A stretch of 47,381 nt of DNA, from positions 87,695 to 135,075 of the forward strand of contig JAFWAC010000001.1 of NCBI GenBank assembly GCA_017507805.1, read 5' to 3'. A program made the translations under genes and the position numbers. Of this stretch, positions 16,063 to 25,067 are shown in pieces (positions within the stretch are counted from its first letter, which is position 1; the number at the start of each line of letters is the position of its first letter). The notes under the pieces were generated by a model. That model was not told the origin of the DNA. It ran no database searches and saw nothing but the letters and a program-made list of their open reading frames with translations. Origin of the DNA: Clostridia bacterium (lineage in GTDB: Bacteria > Bacillota > Clostridia > Oscillospirales > Acutalibacteraceae).

Positions 16063-17763
16063 ATGAAAAAAATTTATTTGCGGGATTTTGGTATACAGGC
16101 AAATTCTGCCGCAGACGCTGTTCCTGCCTTTAAGGCGGCAATAAAAGCCGCGGCACAGTTAAAGGAGCCATGCGAAATATTTTTTGACGAGGGGGTATAC
16201 AACGCCTGCCTGTCCGATTTATCTCATTTGGATATCCATGTGAGCAATACCATTGCCGAGGGAAATGACCGCACAAAGGGCGAATGTAATTCTATCAAAA
16301 GAAACACTCCTTTTTTATTGGAGGGTATGTCGGATATTGTGATTAACGGTTGCGGCTCGCTGATAAAAAGCCGCGGTAAGATGACACAGATTATTTTAAA
16401 GGACTGCGAAAATATAACCTTTAAAAATATAAGCTTCGATTATCTTAATCCAACCGTTACCGAAATGACGGTTATTGCCGTTGGAGAAAATTATTTGGAT
16501 TGCAAAATTTCCGATGAATACCCATATAAAATAGTGGATGAAAAAATTGTGTGGTGTGGTGAGGGCTTCGAGTTTTCTGACGGAATTTCCCAGCTTTTTG
16601 ACCCTAAAAGTGGCTTTACCTGGCGCTATCCAAGCCCATTGCAGGATAAAAATGCTCGCTTTGTGGAGCTTGGCAAGGGTAAAATACGGCTTTATTTCAA
16701 TCCCGATGCTAACGGTAACAATCCGTACGGCGCAAAATTGGGCTATGTTTTTCAAATGCGCGATGCCATAAGGGACGAGTGCGGAATAATTATAAGCGGT
16801 TGCAAAAACACCGCTTTTATAAATACCACGATGCATTTTATGGCGGGAATCGGCTTTATTGTTCAAAATTCGGACGGGATAACTTTAAACGGCTTTAATG
16901 TCTGCCCCCCGATAGGCAGGACTGCCTCCTGCGCGGCTGATTTTATGCACTTTTCGGGCTGTCGCGGAAAAATCACAATCGAAAACGGTTTTTATCTTGG
17001 CGCGCACGATGATGCGGTTAATGTTCACGGAACGCATTTAAAAATTACAGAGGTTGAAGCTGCCGCCAATAAAATCAAGGTCAGGTTTATGCATTCCCAG
17101 ACCTACGGAATAGGCGGCTTTGCGGTAGGGGACGAGGTTGCTTCAATCAATCCCGACACCCTGCTTGAAATTGCCAAAGCAAGGGTACTTGAGGTCTGCG
17201 AGCTTAACCCTTATGAAATTGTTTTAACACTTTCATCGACCGAGGGCTTCGAACAGGCTTTGATGGTTGAGAATATTTCCTCCACAGCCGAGGTGCTTAT
17301 CCGAAATAACCATTTTGAGAGAATACCCACAAGAGGGATTTTGATGACAACCAGAAAGCCCGTTGTGATAGAAAATAATGTCTTTGAAAAGGTGAAGGGC
17401 TGTGCCGTGCTTATTGCCGATGATGCGCGGTCTTGGTATGAGTCGGGCCGTGTTACCGATGTGACAATAAAAAACAATATTTACAGGGACTCTGCCAATC
17501 GGTTTGTTGTTGTGGCTCCCGAGTGTGTCGAGGGTGCTTCACAAGCAGTTCACAAGGGTATAAAAATAACAGATAATCTCATTGAGCTTTCCTACACTGA
17601 TGAGGTAATTTCAATCAAAAATACCGATGGTGTGTTGTTTGAAAACAATATCATATACGGTGCAAACGAAAACTGCCGTGTGACCTTGAACAGTGTTCAG
17701 AATGCAGTGATAAAAAATAACATCTATAATGGATGCTATATGACGGAAAGGGAAAAATTATGA
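16063..17763 (+). CDS. GH110-like alpha-1,3-galactosidase (parallel beta-helix)
   Basis: 566 aa from ATG 16063; GTG 16054 is an alternative with three more residues. The N-terminus (YLRDFGIQANSAADAVPAFKAAI) and many xxITFKNISFDY/VIENNVFEKV repeats indicate a right-handed beta-helix of the pectate-lyase type. AADFMHFSGCRGKI (D293) and GAHDDAVNVHGTHLK (D316, D317) match the GH110 signature; from memory, three catalytic Asp residues in GH110 have the same 23-plus-1 spacing. GH110 enzymes remove terminal alpha-1,3-galactose, for example from blood group B antigen. No signal peptide is visible, so it would act inside the cell on imported sugar. The stop overlaps the next start (ATGA). Substrate linkage is not proven by sequence. 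Confidence 0.72.
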   Translation: MKKIYLRDFGIQANSAADAVPAFKAAIKAAAQLKEPCEIFFDEGVYNACLSDLSHLDIHVSNTIAEGNDRTKGECNSIKRNTPFLLEGMSDIVINGCGSLIKSRGKMTQIILKDCENITFKNISFDYLNPTVTEMTVIAVGENYLDCKISDEYPYKIVDEKIVWCGEGFEFSDGISQLFDPKSGFTWRYPSPLQDKNARFVELGKGKIRLYFNPDANGNNPYGAKLGYVFQMRDAIRDECGIIISGCKNTAFINTTMHFMAGIGFIVQNSDGITLNGFNVCPPIGRTASCAADFMHFSGCRGKITIENGFYLGAHDDAVNVHGTHLKITEVEAAANKIKVRFMHSQTYGIGGFAVGDEVASINPDTLLEIAKARVLEVCELNPYEIVLTLSSTEGFEQALMVENISSTAEVLIRNNHFERIPTRGILMTTRKPVVIENNVFEKVKGCAVLIADDARSWYESGRVTDVTIKNNIYRDSANRFVVVAPECVEGASQAVHKGIKITDNLIELSYTDEVISIKNTDGVLFENNIIYGANENCRVTLNSVQNAVIKNNIYNGCYMTEREKL

Positions 17764-18041
17764 AAAAGATTTTAAGCCTCCTGTGCGCCTTAATGCTTCT
17801 CCTGAGCAATAATATTTTCGCTTCGGCGGTTGTTGATGTGCCCGATGTTTTCGGTGAAAGATATGCCGAATTTGATGTGAATGTTGACGGAGCCTTTAAT
17901 ATCCGCGATTTGGTTAGGATTAAAAAATATGTCAGCGGTGCGGCGGTGATTGTCAACCGTAATTGGGTCAATAATAGCTTGAGCGATGCTGAGCTTTTGG
18001 TAATGATGATGCAGGCGCTTTTGAAGGGGGATGGAGAATAA
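17760..18041 (+). CDS. Small secreted dockerin-like protein
   Basis: 93 aa from ATG 17760, overlapping the GH110 stop. A signal peptide of about 23 residues is followed by one good dockerin calcium loop, DVNVDGAFNIRDLVRIKKYVSG (D-x-N-x-D-G...N-x-x-D-L), and a second, degenerate half (NNSLSDAELLVMMMQALLKG) lacking the D-x-N-x-D ligands. There is no catalytic or binding domain: the whole mature protein is about the size of a dockerin. Dockerins bind cohesins in cellulosome-like assemblies; no cohesin was recognised in the window. Its stop shares one base with the start of the 1704-aa gene, so the three genes are translationally coupled. Confidence 0.75.
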   Translation: MKKILSLLCALMLLLSNNIFASAVVDVPDVFGERYAEFDVNVDGAFNIRDLVRIKKYVSGAAVIVNRNWVNNSLSDAELLVMMMQALLKGDGE

Positions 18042-21000
18042 TGAAGCTGTGTTTGAAAATTTTATCCGCAATCCTTGCAATAACAGTTTTTTTAACGGTT
18101 TTCCAAATTCCTTTCTCGGTTTTTGCGGATGATTTATCCCAAACCTTTGAGGAAAATCCGCTGATCGTAAAGCCCTTTACGGAGTGGGAATCCTTCGGCG
18201 CAGCAAGCAAATCAAGGCAAGAGGTTGTAACACCTCTCGGCTGGACCGATACAAAGGGATTGATGCTGTCTGCCACGGCTCAGTATACAAACGATTATCC
18301 GGCTTCATCGAATGCGTATGCAAGATATAAAACAGACGGCAATTTTGTGCTGGGCGATACCACACATATTATTATGTATGTTAAAACCGATAGCGCAAAT
18401 ACTGTTTTGCCGACAATCTGTTATAACGGTGCATTTATAAATACAGGATATGATCCGTCTATGTCTGTCGGTGTGGGAAAACCCTATTCGTATTTACCCA
18501 TCAACTCGGACAAATGGATTTCTGCCAAGACGGTTGAAGCCTGGAAAGCCGCCAGCGGAGACACAGACGGTGACGGTGTGAGTGATACATATTTCGGCGG
18601 AATGCGCTTTGAGCAGGCGTTTGAGGGTTACATTAAATTCGCAATAGCTGACCTTTCAAACGATAATGCAAGGATAAACAGGCTTGACCGCGCAACTACA
18701 AGGATTTCAATGTTCAATCTTTCGGTTGCAAGGATTGGCGGAGAATACGGTACCGTCACGGCAGGTCCCATATTCCTGACTGACAGTGACAGCGATTCTG
18801 CCGACTTGCTAACCCCTGAAATTGAGGCGGTTGGGTTTGAGGGCTTTACCGTCAAACGCTCCGGCGGTTACGGAAACAGCGTTTATCCGATCGAAGGCAG
18901 CAGTCTGTCGGGCGAAAGCCTTAACCGAAATTTGGAGTGGGATGTGCCGCAAACAAAATTTACTGAAACATCCTCCTGTTATTTGCAGTTTACCGATATA
19001 GGTATGACTATGAAGGATACAGAAGGGTATATGTTTTATCTTTCTGTCCCCGAAAAAACCACTACGACATTTGTGATGGTTCTGGAGGACCCGAAGGACA
19101 CCTCGCGCTGGAAATTCAGCTATCTGCCTTCCTTGATGCCGTTGGCGGGTGAGGATTATTATTTTCTGTCCGAGGGTGACAATGTATGGCATTCGGGAGA
19201 ATTGGTCTATACAAACGAAAGCGGTTCAAAATACCGCGGAGGAATTTATTTTGAGGAGGGCTTTTCGGGATATGTAAAAATACCCTACTCCTCCTTGGGT
19301 AACGATTCGGGCTTTAAGTTTAACCCGCAGTTGGATACGCTTGGCAGTCTCGCCTTTTATTTTGACCGATTTGGCGGTAAATACGGGCAGGTTATAGCGG
19401 GCCCTAATTTCCTTGTTTTAAATGACGGTATAAACGGCGAGATAGCTTTAAAAGAGGACACCTTAAATTCTGCGCTTGAGCTTGATAATTACAGTGTTGA
19501 CAAGGGTATTGAAATAGGGGAAATCAGCACCGATGTAATTGTCAACAAGGAGCTTAAGCTTAAGGGTATATCGGTTGATAACACCTCGCTTCTTGAATAC
19601 ACAAGCAATGCCGAGGTTGGAGCCCAAAGCGACCGATTTGTGAGCTTGAATTACAATAATGAGGAATTGACCGATACAAGCGGTTTGCTTTTGTATATAA
19701 AGCTCCCTGCGGAAAATCTTGTCACGCTGAGCGCTGTGCTTGAATGCCCCGAGGACACAAGCCGTTGGAGCTTGAGTGAAGCGCCAACCCTCTCGCTTTA
19801 CGAGGGAGAAAGCTGTTATGTCTTGCCCTTGGATGAAAATGAATGGCAGGAAAAAACGGTGGTTAAAGCTTCGGGCAATGCCTATAACGGCGGTGTTGAG
19901 TTTGCTTCCGACTTTGAGGGCTTTATAAAGATACCCTATTCCGCTTTAAGGAGTGACCAAAATTCAAGCTTCTCTGTCAGGGAGGATATTTTAAACTCAC
20001 TTACCCTGCGCTTTAAGCGGGTGGGCGGCAGTTATGGCAGTCTCTCGGTTTCAAACGCCTATTTGTTGGAGAAAAGCTCCTCCTGCGCGGAAATTTTATT
20101 GATTTCAAAGGGCAAAATCAATGTTGCCGAGTGCCAAAACGGTACCGTCAGCGTGGGCAACGCCTCCGAATACAGCGGAGAAAAGGTAAGCGTGACCGTA
20201 GCCCCCGATGAAGGCTACACCCTCAAGGCAGACGGCTTGTATATAGAATATTGCGATTATTTAGGTAATAAAAAGCAGATATTTGCTGATTATGATAGCA
20301 ACAATAAAGCATTTTCGTTTGTGATGCCCAAAACCGCTTCGGTAACGGTCAGCGCGGAATTTGTTTCCGCCCAACAGCAAAATTTTGCTTTGCTTGAACC
20401 GAAAGTATCGGGTGAAAATTCTTTGGAATTTACATTCAGGGAATACCAAAATGCTTATTCAGCCTCAAAAAAGGGTGTTCTGATTGCGCTTGAGGCTTCG
20501 CTTGGCGGAAAAGAGCTTTCCGCGGATTTGAACGCAGTTGATGTTATTGATGTTGTATTTTCCGAGGCTGACAGCACCTTTGAATTGCAGGAAAATAAGG
20601 TCTATTCCGATTTCAAGGTCAGAATAGATGATATTAAGACCGAAAATCTAAAGAGAAACTATGTTGTAAGGGGATATAGCGTCATAGACGGGGAATATTC
20701 CTATACGCAACCCGTTACCGTAAACTACAATGACACAAAAGGTATGCTCGGGCAATATGAAAGCTTTTCTGAAGCATATAAAAACGGCTCATACAGTAAA
20801 ATTTACTGCTCGTATGTTGACACGCCTTGCGGTGAGCTTAATTTCACACAAGGTATTAAGGCGCAAGCCCTGACCACGGCAGAGACCTCGTTAGAGTATG
20901 TCCGTGATTCTGCCTATTGGTTTTCAACCGGCTTTAATCCGATAGAAATTTCTGAATTTTACTATATCGGAATTTATATTAAGGCGCCTACGGCAAAGGA

Positions 21001-23155
21001 TAATATACTTTACCTCAATTTCACCGATACTAACGGTCAGGCATATAAAATTATGTCGGGTAAGGAGTATATCCTGATTGATAAATCCGCTTCAAATACC
21101 GAGCGCCGCACGGTTCTGGAGGGCGGAGATAAATATTACGGAGTTTTAACAATTCCGGCAGGCTTTGAGGGACTTGTCTGCATACCGATATCCTCCCTGT
21201 ACCCGCAAAGCCCCATTAAACCAAACACAAAATTAGTTACTGCTACATATAGGTTTGGTTATCTTGGTAAAGGTGAAAATGCAGTTACAGTAGGTCCAAT
21301 GGTAGGCTTTAAGCAGAATACAAGGGTTATTAACGACAAAGAGCTTCTGTCCGACCTGCCTGCAGGCTCCGCCGATTTTGCAATTAATCATTCTTTGACC
21401 GAGGCTAAGGACGACACAGCAATTTTTTATTGGGACTCCTACCCCGATGCAGAGAATTATTTAATCAAGGCTTATAAAAGGGTGATTGGCGGCTATCTTT
21501 GCGTTTCGGAAAACACCCACTATTCAAACAGCGGTTCTGTCGGCTCGCTTGCCGAGGGTGAGGAATACCTGCTGACACTTTCTGCAAGGGACAAGCGCGA
21601 TAATGTGCTGGCTGAATATGGGACGAGTGAATTTGTATTTAATCCCTCAAAGAATTATGTGGATATAAAGCAGGAGGGGATAATATACGATGCTGTGGAT
21701 TATACTGCAGGAAATGTTAAGGGAAGCCCCTTTGTAAACCGCACCTACACAACCCTGAATGCTTATAATTCAAGCCTTTTGAATAGCAATCCAAACCGCG
21801 GATTTAGAGGGGTTATTGATTTCTTCCATTTCAATCTGACCGAGGATGCCGTAAAATCCGAGATTGAAAAGGATATAAAGCAAATAAAACAAAACGGCTT
21901 TAATTCAAATGTTTATGTCTGCTATTTTTATCCGGGGGATTACTTGGGCAAGGATTTAACACCCGAATTTTTTGAAACGGCACAAAAAATCTTTGATTAT
22001 TTCCGCGAAAACCAAATTCAGATTTTGCTTAGATTTGCCTATTTTGATGTTAATAATTTTAATCAGAGAACACCCACGGCAGAGGAAATAGAAAAGCATA
22101 TATCACAGCTTGCAGATAACGGATTAATAGAAAGAAATAAGGATGTTCTGCACGCATTTCAGGTCGGCTTTGCCGGAAAATACGGCGAATGGCATTCGGA
22201 TATACCTGCATTTTCAAATGATGCAGAAAGAAAAGAGAACAGACAAAGGGTTTTGAATGCTTTTGTTGAAAAGCTGTTGCCCGACAATGTATATGCACAG
22301 CTTCGAATGCCCAATTTCAAGGATTTCCTTACCGCCGAAAATTTAACCGAGTACGGCAATCGCTTCGGCTTCCATTTGGATAGCTTTTACGGTATAATGG
22401 ACGGTAGCGAGTCGGGCTCGGGACAGTACAGCTATGGCTATGCCGATTGGGACAGGCATATCGCAGAGGCCTGCGTCACACCTAACGATGCAGAGGTTTA
22501 TTATTGGTCGCAGTTTGACGATGTGGGCATCTATCCGCAGGGGTATGCCTCGATTATCGGGGCTTCACAGCTCAGATTGACAACCTTTAGTGCCGTAAAT
22601 GGATATTTAGACCAGAATGTTAATGCATCGGGATGCTTTAATGAATGGAAAAAGACGGTTGTGACCGAAAATTGGTTAAGGTATAATAATTTACCCGTTA
22701 CGGACGGTTGGTTGACCGATAACAGCTCTGACAAGGTAAATCGAAATGCATACGAGTATATGAGGGATTATCTGGGCTACAGAATATCTGCAAAGGAGCT
22801 AACCGTGACGGGCACTGACAAGGGAATGAGGGCTTCTCTCGATTTGGTCAATTACGGTTTTTCTGCCGCCTTTAACATTTCCTCAAAATTGGTTGTGCTT
22901 GATAAAAATAATAATGTTATCTGCTCAAAGGAAGTGGGAAATCCTGCAGAGTGGTATGGCACTGAAACGGGACTTGTCCCTGACGGTGAGCTTCTCACCC
23001 ATAACCTGACTGCCGATTTGGAAATTCCCGACACAAGCGGCGAATATAAAATTGCTTTGCAGCTTGTTTCAAAGTCGGGCGCCGCGGCACGCCTGGATAA
23101 CAATATCCCTTATGAGGACGGCTACAATATTCTCCACAGCTTTGTTGTGGAATGA
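18041..23155 (+). CDS. Giant secreted modular protein: FEGY modules, InlB-like, FN3-like, DUF4874-DUF4832
   Basis: 1704 aa with an N-terminal signal peptide (LSAILAITVFLTVFQIPFSVFA) and no C-terminal anchor seen. Order: three FEGY modules with central motifs at about nt 18616, 19259 and 19911; a divergent InlB-type repeat (NGTVSVGNASEYSGEKVSV...FVMPKTASVTVSAEF); a long spacer; a fourth FEGY module (motif 21162); an FN3-like domain (AIFYWDSYPDAENYLIKAY); then DUF4874 plus DUF4832 from residue 1234 to the end. The last part has conserved FRENQIQILLRFAYFD, GEWHSD (E1383) and RLDNNIPYEDGYNILH and may be a glycosidase-like TIM barrel. Module 1 carries a DTDGDGVSD calcium loop. Role inferred: surface glycan binding and processing. 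Confidence 0.75.
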   Translation: MKLCLKILSAILAITVFLTVFQIPFSVFADDLSQTFEENPLIVKPFTEWESFGAASKSRQEVVTPLGWTDTKGLMLSATAQYTNDYPASSNAYARYKTDGNFVLGDTTHIIMYVKTDSANTVLPTICYNGAFINTGYDPSMSVGVGKPYSYLPINSDKWISAKTVEAWKAASGDTDGDGVSDTYFGGMRFEQAFEGYIKFAIADLSNDNARINRLDRATTRISMFNLSVARIGGEYGTVTAGPIFLTDSDSDSADLLTPEIEAVGFEGFTVKRSGGYGNSVYPIEGSSLSGESLNRNLEWDVPQTKFTETSSCYLQFTDIGMTMKDTEGYMFYLSVPEKTTTTFVMVLEDPKDTSRWKFSYLPSLMPLAGEDYYFLSEGDNVWHSGELVYTNESGSKYRGGIYFEEGFSGYVKIPYSSLGNDSGFKFNPQLDTLGSLAFYFDRFGGKYGQVIAGPNFLVLNDGINGEIALKEDTLNSALELDNYSVDKGIEIGEISTDVIVNKELKLKGISVDNTSLLEYTSNAEVGAQSDRFVSLNYNNEELTDTSGLLLYIKLPAENLVTLSAVLECPEDTSRWSLSEAPTLSLYEGESCYVLPLDENEWQEKTVVKASGNAYNGGVEFASDFEGFIKIPYSALRSDQNSSFSVREDILNSLTLRFKRVGGSYGSLSVSNAYLLEKSSSCAEILLISKGKINVAECQNGTVSVGNASEYSGEKVSVTVAPDEGYTLKADGLYIEYCDYLGNKKQIFADYDSNNKAFSFVMPKTASVTVSAEFVSAQQQNFALLEPKVSGENSLEFTFREYQNAYSASKKGVLIALEASLGGKELSADLNAVDVIDVVFSEADSTFELQENKVYSDFKVRIDDIKTENLKRNYVVRGYSVIDGEYSYTQPVTVNYNDTKGMLGQYESFSEAYKNGSYSKIYCSYVDTPCGELNFTQGIKAQALTTAETSLEYVRDSAYWFSTGFNPIEISEFYYIGIYIKAPTAKDNILYLNFTDTNGQAYKIMSGKEYILIDKSASNTERRTVLEGGDKYYGVLTIPAGFEGLVCIPISSLYPQSPIKPNTKLVTATYRFGYLGKGENAVTVGPMVGFKQNTRVINDKELLSDLPAGSADFAINHSLTEAKDDTAIFYWDSYPDAENYLIKAYKRVIGGYLCVSENTHYSNSGSVGSLAEGEEYLLTLSARDKRDNVLAEYGTSEFVFNPSKNYVDIKQEGIIYDAVDYTAGNVKGSPFVNRTYTTLNAYNSSLLNSNPNRGFRGVIDFFHFNLTEDAVKSEIEKDIKQIKQNGFNSNVYVCYFYPGDYLGKDLTPEFFETAQKIFDYFRENQIQILLRFAYFDVNNFNQRTPTAEEIEKHISQLADNGLIERNKDVLHAFQVGFAGKYGEWHSDIPAFSNDAERKENRQRVLNAFVEKLLPDNVYAQLRMPNFKDFLTAENLTEYGNRFGFHLDSFYGIMDGSESGSGQYSYGYADWDRHIAEACVTPNDAEVYYWSQFDDVGIYPQGYASIIGASQLRLTTFSAVNGYLDQNVNASGCFNEWKKTVVTENWLRYNNLPVTDGWLTDNSSDKVNRNAYEYMRDYLGYRISAKELTVTGTDKGMRASLDLVNYGFSAAFNISSKLVVLDKNNNVICSKEVGNPAEWYGTETGLVPDGELLTHNLTADLEIPDTSGEYKIALQLVSKSGAAARLDNNIPYEDGYNILHSFVVE
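18224..18780 (+). repeat. Duplicated FEGY module, copy 1
   Basis: Encodes VTPLGWTD through AGPIFLT of the 1704-aa protein. It aligns end to end with 41247-41785 of the 1882-aa protein, including the shared run YARYKTDGNFVLGD and ADLSNDNARIN. The 18-nt length difference is one six-codon insertion that creates the DTDGDGVSD loop (residues 174-182, nt 18560-18586). Confidence 0.85.
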
Positions 23156-23168
23156 AAGAGGTAAAACT

Positions 23169-23858
23169 ATGAGATTGGTGTTTTTTGGCGACAGCGTTAC
23201 AGAGGGCTGCTTCGAGCTTTTTGACAATCATTGCGGAGGCTTTGATACCGTTAAGGATATTCCTTCGGGTTATTCTGCATTGACAGAAAAACGGCTTAAA
23301 GAGATATTCCCCGATACCGAAATTGAGGTGATTAATGCAGGAATAGCAGGAAATTCATCGGGTGACGGATTGGCAAGGCTTGATGCCGATGTTATAGAGA
23401 AAAAGCCTGACATAGCGGTTGTTTGCTTCGGGCTTAACGATGTTGGGCAGAGAAAACCGGATAATTATAGAAATAATCTGTCCGAAATTTTCAAAAGGCT
23501 AAAGAATGCCGGCTCAGAGGTAATCTTTATGACGCCTAATATGGTCAATACCTATGTTCATCCTATGAATTTGACAATACTTCAAAAAACTGCTATGAGC
23601 TGTGCCGAATGTCAAAACGATGGGACTATGGATTTGTTTATGGATACCGCCCGTGAATGTGCGGAGCAAAACGGAGCAGAGGTTTGCGATGTCTATGCTA
23701 TATGGAAAAAAATGAAGGAATACGGCATTGACACCACCGAATTGCTTTGCAATTATATAAATCACCCTACCCGACAAATGCACAGGCTTTTTGCCGATGC
23801 GTTGGAGCCCTGCCTGACGTCAAAAATTAAAAAAATGCTGTCCGAAAAGGCTGATTAA
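23169..23858 (+). CDS. Small cytoplasmic SGNH/GDSL hydrolase
   Basis: 229 aa from ATG 23169 with AGAGG upstream, 13 nt after the giant gene. Block I FFGDSVTEG (Ser9), block II glycine in NAGIAGNSS, and block III FGLNDVGQR are clear. Block V reads CNYINHPTRQMH: the His-Pro is there but the usual Asp three residues before His is Tyr, so it may work as a Ser-His dyad. No signal peptide, so probably an intracellular esterase removing acetyl or other acyl groups from imported oligosaccharides. Substrate unknown. Last gene of operon A, followed by a long hairpin terminator. Confidence 0.85.
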   Translation: MRLVFFGDSVTEGCFELFDNHCGGFDTVKDIPSGYSALTEKRLKEIFPDTEIEVINAGIAGNSSGDGLARLDADVIEKKPDIAVVCFGLNDVGQRKPDNYRNNLSEIFKRLKNAGSEVIFMTPNMVNTYVHPMNLTILQKTAMSCAECQNDGTMDLFMDTARECAEQNGAEVCDVYAIWKKMKEYGIDTTELLCNYINHPTRQMHRLFADALEPCLTSKIKKMLSEKAD

Positions 23859-23881
23859 TCCTATTGAAGCCTTAAAATCAC

Positions 23882-23960
23882 AAAAAGAGCGTATTTAACC
23901 CCTGTTTACGGCTAAAATTGATGCCGTTTTAACGAATAGCGGGTTAAATACGCTCTTTTT
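23882..23960. terminator. Bidirectional long-stem terminator between convergent genes
   Basis: A perfect 20-bp inverted repeat: AAAAAGAGCGTATTTAACCC at 23882-23901 with its complement at 23941-23960, then further Ts. The 39-nt loop holds a second hairpin (ACGGC...GCCGT). It sits between operon A and the convergent AraC gene and has T-runs for both directions. Confidence 0.85.
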
Positions 23961-24086
23961 TTAATCGATATATCGGAAGGCGTTGCTCTAAAATGCCGCA
24001 AAATCATACTTTCTTCCATATAAATTAAATAATATTTTCCATTGTTTTGGCGGTTGAAAAAATGTATAATTGAATTAGTGAAAATG

Positions 24087-24944
24087 CTATGTTTCGTTGG
24101 TGAAATTATTTGAATTTTGAAACTTTTGTCTGTATTCGGTGGGAGTGATACCAACGATTTTCTTAAACCGTTTGCAGAAATACATAGAGTCGGCAAAGCC
24201 TACCAGATGTGAAATTTCCATAATTTTATAATCGGTTGTGATTAGGAGGTTTTTGGAATTTTCAATTCGGGTGTTAAGAATGTAGCTTTGCGGTGTGGTG
24301 CCGGTCACGCTTTTGAATTTTGCGAGGAAGTGCGGCACGCTCATATTACAGAATTTTGCGTACTCCTCGTTTGGGATATTTTTAAAAAAGTTCATATTCA
24401 TTTCTTTGCAAAGCTTTTCGATTGCAAGGTCGGAATTTTTCTTGGAGGCGTTTTCTGCTTCGCGGTTAAGCTCTATCAGAGCGAGCTTTGCATAGCTTCT
24501 TGTTGCACGGATGTAGGCGGTGGGCTTGTTTTGAAATTCCTCCAATATTCTTTTCAGATACTCTTTAAGAATGTATCCGTTGTTTACGGGGATTACCTTT
24601 CTGTCATAGAGCTTTAATTCCTTAAGGATATTTTCCACATCTTTGCCGGAAAAATGAATCCAATAGAGTGATGTTGAATCCTTTTTATAATATTTATATA
24701 TCTGCGGCTCGTGGGGCTTGAAAAGAATGACGGTTTTGCCCGAGATTTTTTCATAAGTATCTCCGAATTTAAAATAGCCGTAACCGCTTTCGATGTATAT
24801 CATCTGGTAGTCGGGTAAACCGTGCGGTCGGTCTACTGTGGGATCGTGCTCCTTAACGACAGAACGCCCCACACAGTTGACCTCTAAGCTTGCTTTAGAG
24901 GGCGTATGGTCAAAGAAATTGTTTAAAGGGATGTTAATATACAT
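24087..24944 (-). CDS. AraC-family transcriptional regulator
   Basis: 285 aa. N-terminal cupin-type sensor half (YIESGYGYFKFGDTYEKISGKTVILFKPHEPQIY is its core, about residues 50-85) and C-terminal double HTH (about 185-280) with EEYAKFCNMSVPHFLAKFKSVTG, QSYILNTRIENSKNLL, ISHLVGFADSMYFCKRFKKIVG and TPTEYRQKF. Such proteins usually sense a sugar and activate neighbouring uptake genes. It is transcribed divergently from the solute-binding protein with a 123-bp gap, the usual layout for direct control, and lies between the two glycan operons. AAAGGTGG precedes the start. The inducer is not known. Confidence 0.93.
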   Translation of the reverse strand: MYINIPLNNFFDHTPSKASLEVNCVGRSVVKEHDPTVDRPHGLPDYQMIYIESGYGYFKFGDTYEKISGKTVILFKPHEPQIYKYYKKDSTSLYWIHFSGKDVENILKELKLYDRKVIPVNNGYILKEYLKRILEEFQNKPTAYIRATRSYAKLALIELNREAENASKKNSDLAIEKLCKEMNMNFFKNIPNEEYAKFCNMSVPHFLAKFKSVTGTTPQSYILNTRIENSKNLLITTDYKIMEISHLVGFADSMYFCKRFKKIVGITPTEYRQKFQNSNNFTNET

Positions 24945-24965
24945 AAGCTCGCCACCTTTGGTTGG

Positions 24966-24994
24966 ATTTTATCATACATTTATTTTATTGTCAA
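24966..24994 (-). promoter_or_regulatory. Sigma-A promoter of the AraC regulator gene
   Basis: Minus strand TTGACA (24994-24989), 17-nt spacer, TAAAAT (24971-24966). Near-consensus, so the regulator is probably made constitutively. The opposite strand of this 123-bp gap has no comparably good promoter for the solute-binding gene, which fits an activator-dependent promoter. Confidence 0.72.
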
Positions 24995-25067
24995 TAGTGC
25001 AACAGAAGGCTTGAAGGACTAAAAAATAAACAATTTTGAAAATAACGGGAAGGTTGTTGATTGTTCG

